In this document: positions 11,101-21,333 of the stretch, piece after piece
How the letters are laid out: each line of letters starts with the position of its first letter
How positions within the stretch are numbered: position 1 is the first letter of the stretch
Source of the DNA: Takakia lepidozioides
Taxonomy: Eukaryota > Streptophyta > Takakiopsida > Takakiales > Takakiaceae
Reading direction: 5' to 3'
NCBI GenBank assembly: GCA_030704615.1
Contig: CM060731.1
Coordinates: 74,690,756 to 74,754,755 of the forward strand
DNA: 64,000 nucleotides
Translations under genes and position numbers: made by a program
Notes under the pieces: model-generated
The model's database searches: none
Told to the model about the DNA's origin: nothing
What the model saw: the letters and a program-made list of their open reading frames with translations, nothing else

Positions 11101-12359
11101 ACACAATGATCGGAGACTTAGCAGCAGTGCCCTGTAACCTCTTCATCTCTTCCACCAAACCATTGTACATTAACTCTGCCCAAGCTACATCATCTCCCCT
11201 CAAAGCTTTCAGTATCTCCTATGTGAATGTCCTGCTCAAGTACTGTTGGTTCTGTTTCATGGCAAACAGAACGTTCAGTATTTGGCCAACTTCTCTGAGC
11301 CCTGGGTACTTGGCTTTGGTGCAAGAGTAACCTTGAGTCTTAAAGAAACTCCTTTCTTGGAACAGATTCACTATTTGCAATCTTGCCCTATGCTCATCCA
11401 CATCCACATGACCCGATGGCAACTCGAACAATTGCTGCAAGTACTGGGGAGTAATTTCTATATCTACTCCCCTCACCTGGGTAACTCCCGTCCGAGGCTC
11501 AAAGTTATGAAGAAATTGAATCATATACTGCCGATGATGCAAGGACCAGTCCTTGCGTAGCAACCCCTCCAATCGCAACTCCCTCAGCAGCTGCACTGCC
11601 TATGGTGTAGCAATTGTTTGCTTCTATAGAATCGTGGTGCTCTTCACCCTTTTATCCTCCATTCCCCTCACTCTCTTCATCCTAGATAAACAAAAAGGCC
11701 TTGTTTGAAACAGCAGTAGGAAAACTTGCAGGGCACAGAGCATAAAGGTATGGTTGGCACAGAATGGAACGGGTAAGTGCATGTAAGCCTGTGGGGCTTG
11801 CAAGTATCGAGTGAGAGAGAATGTACTCTCAACCCGTCCATCCTTGCGCCACTGCGTGAGAAGTAAAGCGAGCGTGTAATCTGTAATATCCGCCATAGCT
11901 ACAAAGCTATAGCTTTGATTGCCCCTCCCGTCAAGACATTGGCTATTCAGAGCCACCCCGACTCGTCCGCTCAACTCTTCCAATTTCTTGTTCTTGATTC
12001 TTGGAGGGAACCACCTGCATGAAATTCCCGCTCCTGATTGGTTGTTGCCTCCTTAGGTAACTTCTTATTTTTACCCCCCCTAGTGGACATTCCCACCTGG
12101 AATGTCCATTAGGACAATACATGTGGCAATAGTCCCCATTTTCTATACTCGTAAAAGACTCCGTTACCTCTGCCCTGAATGCATTAATGGGCCCACAATT
12201 AGTTTTGGTTGATGTACCGGGTAGGTACTTTGACGGCCCGGTTTGTCCTCTTGCATGATGACACCCACTTTTGCAATATATGCACTGCAGTGTGCTTCGC
12301 CCTAGTGGCCACGTGTTCGTTTTTAGACATGCCTCCGACTTCCGCTGTCCGCGTGGCAC
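8144..12359 (-). pseudogene. Element B accessory ORF between integrase and 3' LTR (coiled-coil protein, broken)
   Basis: Minus-strand frames follow one another with little gap: 11943-12359, 11624-11983, 11219-11596, 10481-10813 (and 10817-11035), 9773-10459, 8792-9757, 8610-8873 and 8144-8416. They look like one ancestral ORF of about 1,300-1,400 codons, broken by stops and frameshifts. The first piece is Cys/His-rich (CIYCKSGCHHARG, CHMYCPNGHSRWECP). The next two are globular (MADITDYTLALLLTQWRKDG; LPSGHVDVDEHRARLQIVNL). A low-complexity Glu/Val/Pro segment follows, then a long coiled coil (10459-9300; e.g. LHEVHEQQLYQMQVRHEGKL), then a second globular part (ARYWSEAGTMLKELIAFQVV) and an Arg-rich tail ending just before the purine tract. 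I recognise no family. Plant Ty3 elements are known to carry additional ORFs in this position, some envelope-like. No transmembrane segments are evident here, which argues against an envelope. Confidence 0.65.
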
Positions 12360-12432
12360 ATTCTCCGAGTTTGACTTCTAAGCTTCTCTTTCACTTGACG
12401 GCCACTTTTTTGACGTTAACCCACGTACTGTC

Positions 12433-12632
12433 ACTGACCCTATGGACTGCGTAACCTGTGATAGGCTGTGTGACATTGTGGTGGGCTGTGATAATCTGTG
12501 TCACTCTGTGATGGGCTGTGATAGCTATGCAAACACCTGTACTTCCCACCCTGACTACTCACGCTCGGCTTAATGACAAGTGCTCCATACTCCGTTGGTA
12601 TCACCGGTGCAGCCCGTGACTATTCCTGTGTT
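12433..12632. repeat. Spacer with CTGTG minisatellite like that of the element B LTR
   Basis: Between the accessory ORF and integrase of element B lies a short array (about 12452-12522) of units such as ggctgtgataatctgtgtc and ggctgtgtgacattgtg. It is the same motif as the LTR minisatellite but outside the LTR. No coding sequence is seen. Confidence 0.6.
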
Positions 12633-13801
12633 TCAACTCAAATCATGCTGCAATGGTTTGTCATGGATACCACTGTATCCCTTTAACTTATTGGCATTGA
12701 CTCTTCCCAGCATTTCTTTGTTAATGGTTTGTAACATGGCGGTGTTATTATCATACATCTTCTGTATGACATAAGGTCCTTTCCATGGTGATTTAAGCTT
12801 AAAAGCTTTAATCCTTCCCTTCTTCTGCAACCACAGTACCAAATCTCCCGTCTTAAAAGTCTTTAATTTACCTTCATCAAACTGATCCTTCCTCTTCATC
12901 TGAATTTTGGTCATGTTATATGCTGCATCAGCACGTACTTCATCTACATGGTATAATTCATGTTTCCTGACTTTAATCGAATCTTCCAATTCCATTCTCC
13001 TTCCCCATTCAGTTCTCATAGTAGGTAACAAGAATTCCACTGGAAGTAAAGCTTCCATACCATAAACTAATTGGAATGGTGTATACTTAGTGGTCACTTT
13101 ATATGAAGTTATGTATGACCACAAAGCTGTCAGCAGCTTTGTATCCCAATCTGTTCTGTTCGCATTGACTATCTTAGCCAAGATAATACATAGTATTTTG
13201 TTGGTGGATGCCTGCCCATTACCCTGTGGGTAATAGGTTGTACTCTTTCTATGCACAATCATGAACTCTTTAGTCAATAATTCTATGGTCTCATTAATGA
13301 AGTGACTTCCCTGGTCACTGATAAATTCCACTGGACAGCTAAATCTTGTGAGTATGTTCTCATACAAGAACCTTGCTGTGGACTTAGCTGTGTTGTCCCT
13401 CAGAGCTTTAGCTTCCACCCACTTTGTAGTATAATCAGTGGCTGTGATTATATACTTGTTATGTGTATTTCTGGCTGGTGGGTTAATTGGTCCCACAAAG
13501 TCTAGTCCCCATTTCTGAAATGGCTCAGTAGGCATCATAGGATGCAAAGCCATCTTCCCAGATCTCTGCAATGGTCCTAGCCTCCGACACTCATCACAAC
13601 TCTTACAATACTTGTGTACATCCTTGAACAAAGTAGGCCACTAGTAACCTGCAAGTAGTATCTTTCTACTGGTAGTCTCTTCTCTAAAATGACCTCCAGC
13701 CACTCCTTTATGAACTTCCTCCAAAACTTTATTTACTTCATGGTGGTACAAGCATCGTTAAAGTACTCCATCCGGTCCTAGCTTATACATTCTGCCCCCT
13801 A
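12633..13801 (-). pseudogene. Element B integrase
   Basis: A 332-codon frame (12633-13631) carries the integrase core: KYCKSCDECRRLG (zinc-binding CxxC), WGLDFVGPINPPARN with the first catalytic Asp, FISDQGSHFINETI with the second, and a C-terminal KGPYVIQKMYDNNTAMLQ. At the third catalytic site the reading is YPQGNGQASTNK. Functional Ty3 integrases have a Glu between that Ala and Ser, so the catalytic Glu appears deleted. Upstream, in frame, 13632-13801 gives the HxxxxGGHF half of the HHCC zinc domain but is cut off by an in-frame TAG just before WPTLFKDVHKYC. No chromodomain follows; the reading ends with the stop at 12633. Confidence 0.85.
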
Positions 13802-14360
13802 TCATAGTGTAAGGTAAAGCCTTGATAGCGATTCTCTTCCTCTGCTCCTTCCCATAACTAGGTGGGCACTGACCATGAGTAAGGTAGTATCTGATTGGCA
13901 ACAAAAATCTAACCAGTCATCTGCACTTCCCTGCACCTCCACTGCAAATAAACTCGCATAAGGTAGTTGGTCGTCTACTCCTGTGGCGGGCTCTCCTGTT
14001 GATAGGTGTGACAAGTGATCTGCCACAAGATGCAAATGGCCAGGCTTGTAAACAACCTTGAACTCAAACTCGTGCAAGATTATTAACCACCTTGCTATCC
14101 TTCCACTTATCAAAGGCTTGTTCACCAGATAAATCAAAGCATGATGATCCACATAAAACGTAAACTTCCTGCCCAACAGGTAATGCCTGAATTTCTTGAC
14201 TGCATAAATCATTGCCAATGCTTCTTTTTCAGTTGTGCTATAGTTCATTTCAGCACTGTTCATCAACCTGCTAGCATAATACACAAGTGAATCTATGTTT
14301 CCTGTAACATTTTGGGCCAATACTGCTCCAATGCTTCTTCTGAGGCATCACAGTGAACAG
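13802..14360 (-). pseudogene. Element B RNase H domain
   Basis: The minus-strand frame reads IGAVLAQNVTGNIDSLVYYA, then SAEMNYSTTEKEALAMIYAV, KKFRHYLLGRKFTFYVDHHA and KPGHLHLVADHLSHLS, the usual Ty3 RNase H landmarks. The start of the domain (a DASEEAL-type block at about 14331-14352) is one frame off, so there is a small deletion. Element C is inserted just upstream, and the reverse transcriptase end resumes at 21334. Confidence 0.85.
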
Positions 14361-15068
14361 GAGGGCAGGGGGTCGGGACACATGAGGGGCTGCCCCTGTG
14401 GTGGGGGCAGTGGCAGCGATAGGTACGGGGGGCTGAGGCACCCTTGAGTGCCCAAAGCACTCAAGGAGGCGGAGGTGCTCACTAGGTGGAGCCCCGCACA
14501 CCGGGATGCGGTGGGGGTGGCTTCACAAAGGGGTGGTGGTAGCTTAGCGGGACTTAGTGGGGGTGGCATAGGACTCACCTTGGGGCAGAGACCTCGTGGT
14601 GGGAGTCGTGGGGAGTCTTGGGACTCATCACGGTCCATAGGGGCCGTGGTGGGTGGGCCAAGACTCACCGCGACTCATCACCGGGAGTCGAGGGTTTTCG
14701 TGGTGGTTCGCCATAAAATGGCATGGTTGTTTGTGAAACCCCCGCGGACAGCTACAAAAGTATATATAGGGAGTAGTAACCCCGAGAACGGTGCAAGCCC
14801 GTTGGTGACCAAAAACTAGTGAGTAAGCGAGCGAGCCGGAAAGCGACCATAGAGTGGAGAGCTGTTCCGGACTGCCAACTACCAAAGGGAATTCCCGCTG
14901 GGCCCAAATTGGTGGAGGGTTCTTTGGGAGATCAAAGGGGGACCGTTATGCCCCGGTGAGCAGCCGAAGCTCCAAGTTGGCCCGGCGGCCAGGTTGGGAG
15001 TTAAGCGCGCGCATCAAAGCGAGTAACTATGACTTGAAGGGGAGCTTACCGAAGTGAGGTGTGCGACA
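14361..15068 (+). repeat. Element C, 5' LTR (5'-truncated)
   Basis: It starts abruptly at gagggcaggg, which corresponds to position 20601 inside the 3' LTR, and ends GTGTGCGACA. A TATA-like tatatataggg lies at 14761-14771, a plausible promoter for the element. The 3' LTR carries an extra copy of a segment of about 40 bp (ggactcatcacggtccatag) near 20860-20920. Confidence 0.85.
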
Positions 15069-15096
15069 CTTGGTATTAGAGCTTAGAGTTCAGTAC

Positions 15097-16849
15097 ATGA
15101 TCGTCCTTGGGATTGGCGTCATCATGGGGTTGGGCAAGCCAAAGCGAAAGCGGAACGGCCCAAAAGATGATGAGCCTGGTGAGCTCGATGGGGGCGACGT
15201 GTCACCGAGGCGGCCGTTTGAGGGAGCGATGCATGTTTCCGAAAATGAGGCCGCTCAAGAGCGGGAGGAATCCGAGGAGTCGGAGCCCAAGGAATCCCTG
15301 AGAGCTCCGACCGACCAACAGATGCCTCCCATGCCGGCAGCCTTTTGGGAAGGGTTGTTGGCGCAGTTTGGCGGGACGTTGAAAGACGTGTTGAGGCGGC
15401 TAATGCCACTTCCACTAAGGCAAAGTTTAAGGTGAAGCCTAAGGAACCCGGCACCTTCGAGGGCGTCCGAAATCGGAAGGCACTCAACACCTGGCTCTTG
15501 GAGCTAGAGCAGTACTTCCGGGCGGCCAAGTTGAGTGACGAGGATCGGGTGGAAGTGGCTCCCACCTATTTGAGGGGCTATGCTCAACAATGGTGGCAGA
15601 AACGCCTTCACGACCAAGGTCCAAGCCCGGAAACCTTGAACTAGAGTGGGTTCAAGGAATTGATGAAGAGACAGTTTGTGCCCCTCAACGCGTCCTGGCT
15701 TGCCCGGGACAAGATGAGGAATTTGAAGCAAACAGACGACGTTCGGGGATATGTCCAGGCTTTCAATGTGCTTTTGCTCAAAGTCGCGGACATGGCAGAA
15801 CCGGAAATGGTCTTCAACTTTGTGGCGGGACTGGCCCCATGGGCCAGACGGAAATTGGAGGAGAAGCCACCTAAGACTTTGAACGAGGCAATTGAGAGGG
15901 CTGAATGTTTCTCAGATGTCTCTAGGGGTGAAAGACAAGGCCGTACGGAGCTGAACCACAAAAGACCCGGCGGGAAGGTGACTCCTTCCGACCGGAAAAG
16001 AAGTGGGATAGGCCACGCGGCGACAATGGCACGTGGAAATCGAAGGGAGGGCCATCACAAGTCAAGGCGGCACCCGGTGCTTCGAAAGGAAAAGCGGGTG
16101 GAGCGGCCTATGGCGGACAGAAGGCAACCTTTGATGGAGTGTGTTTCAATTGTGGGGAGCCCGGGCACATGGCCAAGAAGTGCACGAAGCCCCAGCAATT
16201 GAACATGACTCGGGCGACCACAGAGCTGTCGGAAGATACCATCAGTCGCTTGGTGGAAGCGGTGGTCGCCAGGACTTGCAAGGTAGGCAAATTTTCTTGT
16301 GAGTTGTATCAGGAAACTGGCGCCTTACGTAAAGGGAGTCAGTTATTGTTCGTGGATGAGATAATATCCGGAACTAATGTGTCGTTGTTGGTGGACACAG
16401 GAGCATCGCACTCCTTCATGACACCGGCAACGGCACAAAAGCTGGGACTCCCGACAAGTGACGTGGGGGCCTCTATTGAGGTGCGTTCTGCCAAAGGAGA
16501 ACCGCAATTGGCGACAAGGTTAGCGTTTGAAGTTCCTCTTCAACTGGGGAGTTGGGAGGGATGTGAGAACTTCACCATCTGCGAGATCGATGGAGTGGAT
16601 CTCATTTTGGGGATGACTTTTTTTAGCAAATCCGGAACGGTCATAGATGGCCGCAAGAGAGTAGTCACGCTGCCATGTGGGAATGGTGGCGAGGTCTTAC
16701 GAGTGTCGGAAATGCCCAAACCCGTGGGAGGGCGAATAAACCTTCTGTCAGCAAGGGAGTGGGCCGTGGAGGAGGCACACGAGCCCCAGTTTTTGCTCTA
16801 CATTAGAGAAGTGAAGGGAGAAGGCGATGGGGAGCCGAGCCTAGATTAG
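15097..16849 (+). pseudogene. Element C gag and protease
   Basis: The possible start is ATG at 15097 or 15124. After an acidic N-terminus the frame shifts near 15400 into the capsid-like region (EPGTFEGVRNRKALNTWLLE, YLRGYAQQWWQKRL). It meets an in-frame TAG at 15642-15644, then continues (FKELMKRQFVPLNASWLARD ... KTLNEAIERAECF). It shifts again near 15990-16130 into a CCHC zinc knuckle (CFNCGEPGHMAKKC, 16142-16183) and a retropepsin with its active-site motif intact (LLVDTGASHSFM). The frame ends at an in-frame TAG at 16847-16849, directly before reverse transcriptase. In relatives gag and pol are one frame, so the stops are mutations or, less likely, programmed readthrough. Confidence 0.85.
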
Positions 16850-18164
16850 ATCAAGGGGATTTTGGAGAAATACCAGGATGTGATGCCGGAGGATTTACCA
16901 AGCGGTTTGCCACCGCGAAGAGGAGTTGACCACAAGATTGAGGTGATACCGGGATCGGAACCGCCTGCCAAGGCGCCCTACCGGTTGAGCCACAGAGAGT
17001 TGGTCGAGCTGAAGACTCAGCTCAAAGATCTAATGTCAAAGGGGTACATCCGGCCGAGTAAGTCACCTTACGGAGCCCCGGTGCTATTTGCAGATAAAAA
17101 GGATGGGACGCTGCGGATGTGTGTCGATCACAGGGCTCTGAATAAGATGACTATCAAAAACCGGTACCCTTTGCCAAGGATCGATGACCTCTTCGATCGG
17201 TTGGCAGGAGCGAAGTATTTCAGCCGGATCGACTTGCGCTCCGGCTATCATCAAATTCGGGTGGCGGAAGGAGATGAGGAGAAGACCGCGTGCAGGACAA
17301 AGTATGGTTCATATGAGTTCTTGGTGATGCCTTTTGGGCTCACCAATGCACCAGCGACATTTAGCACGCTGATGAACAGCCTTTTTCAGGAGTGGTTGGA
17401 TGACTTTGTGATCGTGTACATCGACGACATCTTGGTGTACTCGAAAACAAAGGAGGAGCACCTGGAGCACCTGAAAAGGGTGTTCCAAAAATTGCGAGAA
17501 GGGAAGCTGTATGCCAAAGCTTCAAAGTGCGAATTCAGGGTCACAAAAGTGGAGTTCCTGGGGCATGTGATTACACAGGATGGGATCAGAATGGATGACA
17601 GGAAGGTGAGGGCAATTTTGGACTGGGAGCCTCCGACTTCGGTCCCGGGAGTGCGATCCTTCCTAGGACTCGCCTCCTATTACCGGAAGTATGTAAGAAA
17701 TTTTGCCAAAAATCGCGGGGCCGCTGTCAGACCTTCTGTGTAAATCTAAAGTCTGGGCATGGACCACCGTTTGTGGCCAAGCTTTTGCTGAATTGAAGCA
17801 ACGGATGGCGGAAGCTCCAGTCTTGAAAATCCCGGAGTTCGATCGTCCGTTCGAGATACATACAGATGCGTCGGACTTCGCGATTGGGGGTGTACTGATG
17901 CAAGATGGACGTCCAGTGGCTTACGAAAGTAAGAAATTGAATGAAGTGGAGCGACGGTGGCCGACGCACGAGAAAGAGATGAAGGCGGTGGTGCACTGTC
18001 TTGAGCTTTGGCGCCACTATGTTGGTTCCAACCCAGTGAAGGTGTTCACGGACAATGTCACGGTGAAGTATTTTGCCACGCAGCCCAAGTTGTCCCCAAA
18101 ACAACTTAGGTGGCAAGATACTTTGGCGGTGTTCGACGTGGATATCCAGTACAAACCGGGATGA
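16850..18164 (+). pseudogene. Element C reverse transcriptase and RNase H
   Basis: Reverse transcriptase is complete from [16 protein letters not shown] through [59 protein letters not shown] and the YIDD active site ([13 protein letters not shown]) to [20 protein letters not shown] one-base frameshift at about 17695-17705 leads into RNase H (FEIHTDASDFAIGGVLMQDG, HEKEMKAVVHCLELWRHYVG, FTDNVTVKYF). The block ends at an in-frame TGA at 18162-18164, inside the conserved YKPGxDNVVADAFSRK motif, where relatives have Lys or Arg. A single C-to-T change from CGA would explain it. Confidence 0.9.
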
Positions 18165-19685
18165 GACAACGTGGTGGCCGATGCTTTCAGTAGAAAGCAG
18201 CAGCTCTTGTTGGTGTACAAGGGCGAGACGGCGCTCCAAAGGAAGATCCGGAAGGCTTGCCGGAAGGATGAGCTGGCGAAGTCCGTGATGCAGGACTTGA
18301 GGATGGGGGTTAAATCGCAGTTCCACTTGCAAAATGGACTGCTCCGGTATAAGAAAAAGCGTCTCTACGTGCCGAAGGGAGGGATCAGAGATAGCCTCTT
18401 GAGAAAATGCCATGATAGCTCGCTTGCGGGCCACGGCGGAGCCAAGCGCACTGCGGCACTCTTGAAGAAAGAGTATTTCTGGCCCAAACTGAGGGAGGAG
18501 GCAGAGGAGTATGTCAAGACATGCACCACATGCCAACAAAACCGGAGCGAGTACAAAAAGCAAGCGGGGCTGTTACAACCTTTGCCGATTCCAGAGGGGA
18601 CTTGGGAAAGCGTCTCGATGGATTTCATGACTGCTATGCCGCTGTCAAAAGGATTCGATGCAATCATGGTGGTGGTGGATAGGTTCAGTAAAATGGGTCA
18701 TTTCATCCCCACCAAGGAGACGGCAACGGCGCAGGAAACAGGGCGACTTTACTTCGCCCACGTCTTAAAGCATCATGGAGTCCCGAAGGATATTGTCTCG
18801 GACTGTGATCCAAAGTTTACGAGTAAATTTTGGAGGGCACTTTGGAAGAAGATGGGGACGAGGCTGAAGATGAGCACCGCCTTCCGACCTACGACCTACG
18901 GCCAAACAAAAAGAGTGAATTCCGTAGTGAAGCAGATCTTGTGGAATTACGTGTCGACAGACCAAACAGACTGGGTGGAACACTTAGACGCGGCAGAGTT
19001 CTGTTATAATAACACAGAACACTCCGCAACGGGAGTTTCCCCTTTCGTATTGGTCTATGGAAAAGCACCTCTGGTGCCGACAAGTTGGGCCGCCCAGGAC
19101 GTTGAGGAACCGGCAGTAGCGGCGGTACTGGAAGAACGCGAGCGTTTGTTGAAGCTCGCAAAGTACAACATTGCCAAAGCTAGGAAACGGTATGAAAGGC
19201 AGGCGAATCGGAAGCGGAGGGAAGTGAAGTTTGAGGCAGGCACGGAGGTTTGGTTGAACATCAAGAATTTCCGACTACCTCCGGAAGTGAGTCCAAAGTT
19301 CGTACCTCCGTATGCGGGACCCTTTCGCATCCAGAAGGTTATGAATGAGGATGTGTATGAATTGGAGCTGTCGGCAAACAACAAGGTGCATCCAGTATTC
19401 CACGTCTCCCTTTTGAAGCCTTACTTCAAAGATGAAGCGCGTCCGAATCGGCATCAAGTGTTGCGTCCGCCACCTGTGCTGTTGGATCATGAAAATGAAC
19501 CTGAGTACGAGGTGGAGGCAGTTCTTAAGTCGAGGAGGTTCAAGAACCGAGAAACGGAGTATCTCGTCAAATGGAAGGGCTATCATCATGTGGAGGCATC
19601 TTGGATGCTTGCCTCAGAAATGGGAAACGCATCCGAGGCGGTTGCAGTTTTCAAAGGGCGACCTCAAAAGCGGAAGAAGCGTTGA
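18165..19685 (+). pseudogene. Element C integrase with C-terminal chromodomain
   Basis: An open frame of about 500 codons. HHCC zinc domain: HDSSLAGHGGAKRTAALLKK, then CTTCQQNRS. Core: SMDFMTAMPLSKGFDAIMVV and IVSDCDPKFTSKFWRALWKK supply the two Asp residues. In the third motif the reading is FRPTTYGQTKRVNS, where functional copies have D-G-Q-T-E, so the catalytic Glu is Lys and integration should be blocked. C-terminal: VHPVFHVSLLKPYF, then a chromodomain (YEVEAVLKSRRFKNRETEYL, VKWKGYHHVEASWM) and a basic tail GRPQKRKKR before the stop. Such chromodomains bind histone marks and direct integration to heterochromatin. Confidence 0.9.
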
Positions 19686-19704
19686 TGGGGACATCAACCT
19701 TGGA

Positions 19705-19719
19705 GCGTGGGGGAGGAAA
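19705..19719 (+). other. Element C polypurine tract
   Basis: The run gcgtgggggaggaaa directly precedes the 3' LTR start (tgcatgctta) and would prime plus-strand DNA synthesis. Confidence 0.8.
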
Positions 19720-21333
19720 TGCATGCTTAGCCCGGCTTAGCTAGCTCAGAAATCCGATTGCAAAAACTTGTATTGTACAAAAATTTGTTATAAAGGAAAT
19801 GGGTTCCAAATGTTGTGCGTCCTATTTTGTTTGGAATGGTGATGCATGGTGTGGTTGGCTAGTGTGTAGAATGCATGCTAGCTTACAAAAGTGGGAGAGG
19901 TAAATTGGGTTAATTGTGTGTTTGCGCAGTGCCAAAATCGGGTGACTCCCATCCAAGGGGCAAGGAAACATGCGCCTTCTTTGGGAGTTCACGTGCTAGC
20001 GCGTGCGTGTACTATAACTGCGCTACCGAGGTGGTTGCCTTGTAGTGCGGGCTAACGCGGAAGCTACGTGCTTCCGTTCACGTACTATAATCGTGTAGCC
20101 TCGGGATGAAATCGTAGTGCGGCTTCGACGTGTCCCCGTACCTCAGGCCAACATTCCAAGACGGACCCAATTGTAGTGATTGGGGCGCACGGTTGGTCCA
20201 AGGTTATCTTCCTAGTCAAAGGGGGTTCGAGGTGAACCCTTGCGCAAGGTGATGCCAAAGGCGGCATCATGAGCGATCGCAAGCAATGTTGTTGCAAGTA
20301 AGGCGATTCGATCCTCGGGGAGGATCGTTCCTTGGCCTTGAAGTAGGCCAAGAAGAGTGCACTCGGAAGAGCTTGAGAGGCTCCACCCCTGGCCGGGACT
20401 TGGAGGAAGTCGGCCGAACTAGCTAGTGGAGAGTAGAGTCAAGTGTGGGGTTTGGTTCTTTGCCATGGGACGCCATGGTACGGAAACAAACTCCTTGATG
20501 TGGGACGCCACAACTTGGATGTTCGTTTCTACAAAATGGACAAGTCGATGAGGACATCGACTCCCTGTTGGTAGGGGTGTGTGTCGCGGCCCTTTGCCTT
20601 GAGGGCAGGGGGTCGAGACACATGAGGGGTTGCCCCTGTGGTGGGGGCAGTGGCAGCGATAGGTACGGGGGGCTGAAGCACCCTTGAGTGCCCAAAGCAC
20701 TCAAGGAGGCGGAGGTGCTCACTAGGTGGAGCCCCGCACACCGGGATGTGGTGGGGGTGGCTTCACAAAGGGGTGGTGGTAGCTTAGCGGGACTTAGTGG
20801 GGGTGGCATAGGACTCACCTTGGGGCAGAGACCTCGTGGTGGGAGTCGTGGGGAGTCTTGGGACTCATCACGGTCCATAGGAGTCGTGGGGAGTCTTGGG
20901 ACTCATCACGGTCCATAGGGGCCGTGGTGGGTGGGCCAAGACTCACCGGGAGTCGAGGGTTTTCGTGGTGGTTCGCCATAAAATGACATGGTTGTTTGTG
21001 AAACCCCTGCGGACAGCTACAGAAGTATATATATGGAGTAGTAACCCCGAGAACGGTGCAAGCCCGTTGGTGACCAAAAACTAGTGAATAAGCGAGCGAG
21101 CCGGAAAGCGACCATAGAGTGGGGAGCTGTTCCGGACTGCCAACTACCAAAAGGAATTCCCGCTGGGCCCAAATTGGTGGAGGGTTCTTTGGGAGATCAA
21201 AGGGGGACCGTTATGCCCCGGTGAGCAGCCGAAGCTCCAAGTTGGCCCGGCGGCCAGGTTGGGAGTTAGGCGCGCGCATCAAAGCGAGTAACTATGACTT
21301 GAAGGGGAGCTTACCGAAGTGAGATGCGCGACA
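19720..21333 (+). repeat. Element C, 3' LTR (full length)
   Basis: It starts TGCATGCTTA, ends GCGCGACA and is 1,614 bp long. Positions 20601-21333 match the truncated 5' LTR. A TATA-like run lies near 21025. No complete ORF of its own; the frames within it are incidental. Confidence 0.85.

Larger units (their letters stand above)
14361..21333 (+). mobile_element. Element C: Ty3 chromovirus, plus strand, inserted in element B pol
   Basis: The internal region is bounded by a Met-tRNA-type primer site (tggtattagagc, 15071-15082) and a purine tract (gcgtgggggaggaaa, 19705-19719). The 3' LTR is 1,614 bp (19720-21333). The 5' LTR is only 708 bp (14361-15068) and matches the last 733 bp of the 3' LTR, so its first 900 bp are missing. 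No target duplication is visible, which fits a deletion that removed the left end together with a few codons of element B. Gene order is gag, protease, reverse transcriptase, RNase H, integrase, chromodomain. By eye the LTRs differ at about 2% of positions, the lowest of the three elements. Confidence 0.9.

Noticed and set aside
8144-12359. Accessory ORF as an envelope gene
   Set aside because: No signal peptide or transmembrane segments are apparent, and the long coiled coil with a Cys/His-rich N-terminus is not envelope-like.
17727-18563. 278-codon minus-strand frame
   Set aside because: It is antisense to the element C RNase H and integrase, which are recognised by motif on the plus strand.
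20419-21150. Pro-rich minus-strand frames in the element C 3' LTR, repeated at 14348-14885
   Set aside because: They occur in LTR sequence in both copies, are interrupted by small length differences between LTRs, and have low-complexity composition. No sign of a real gene.
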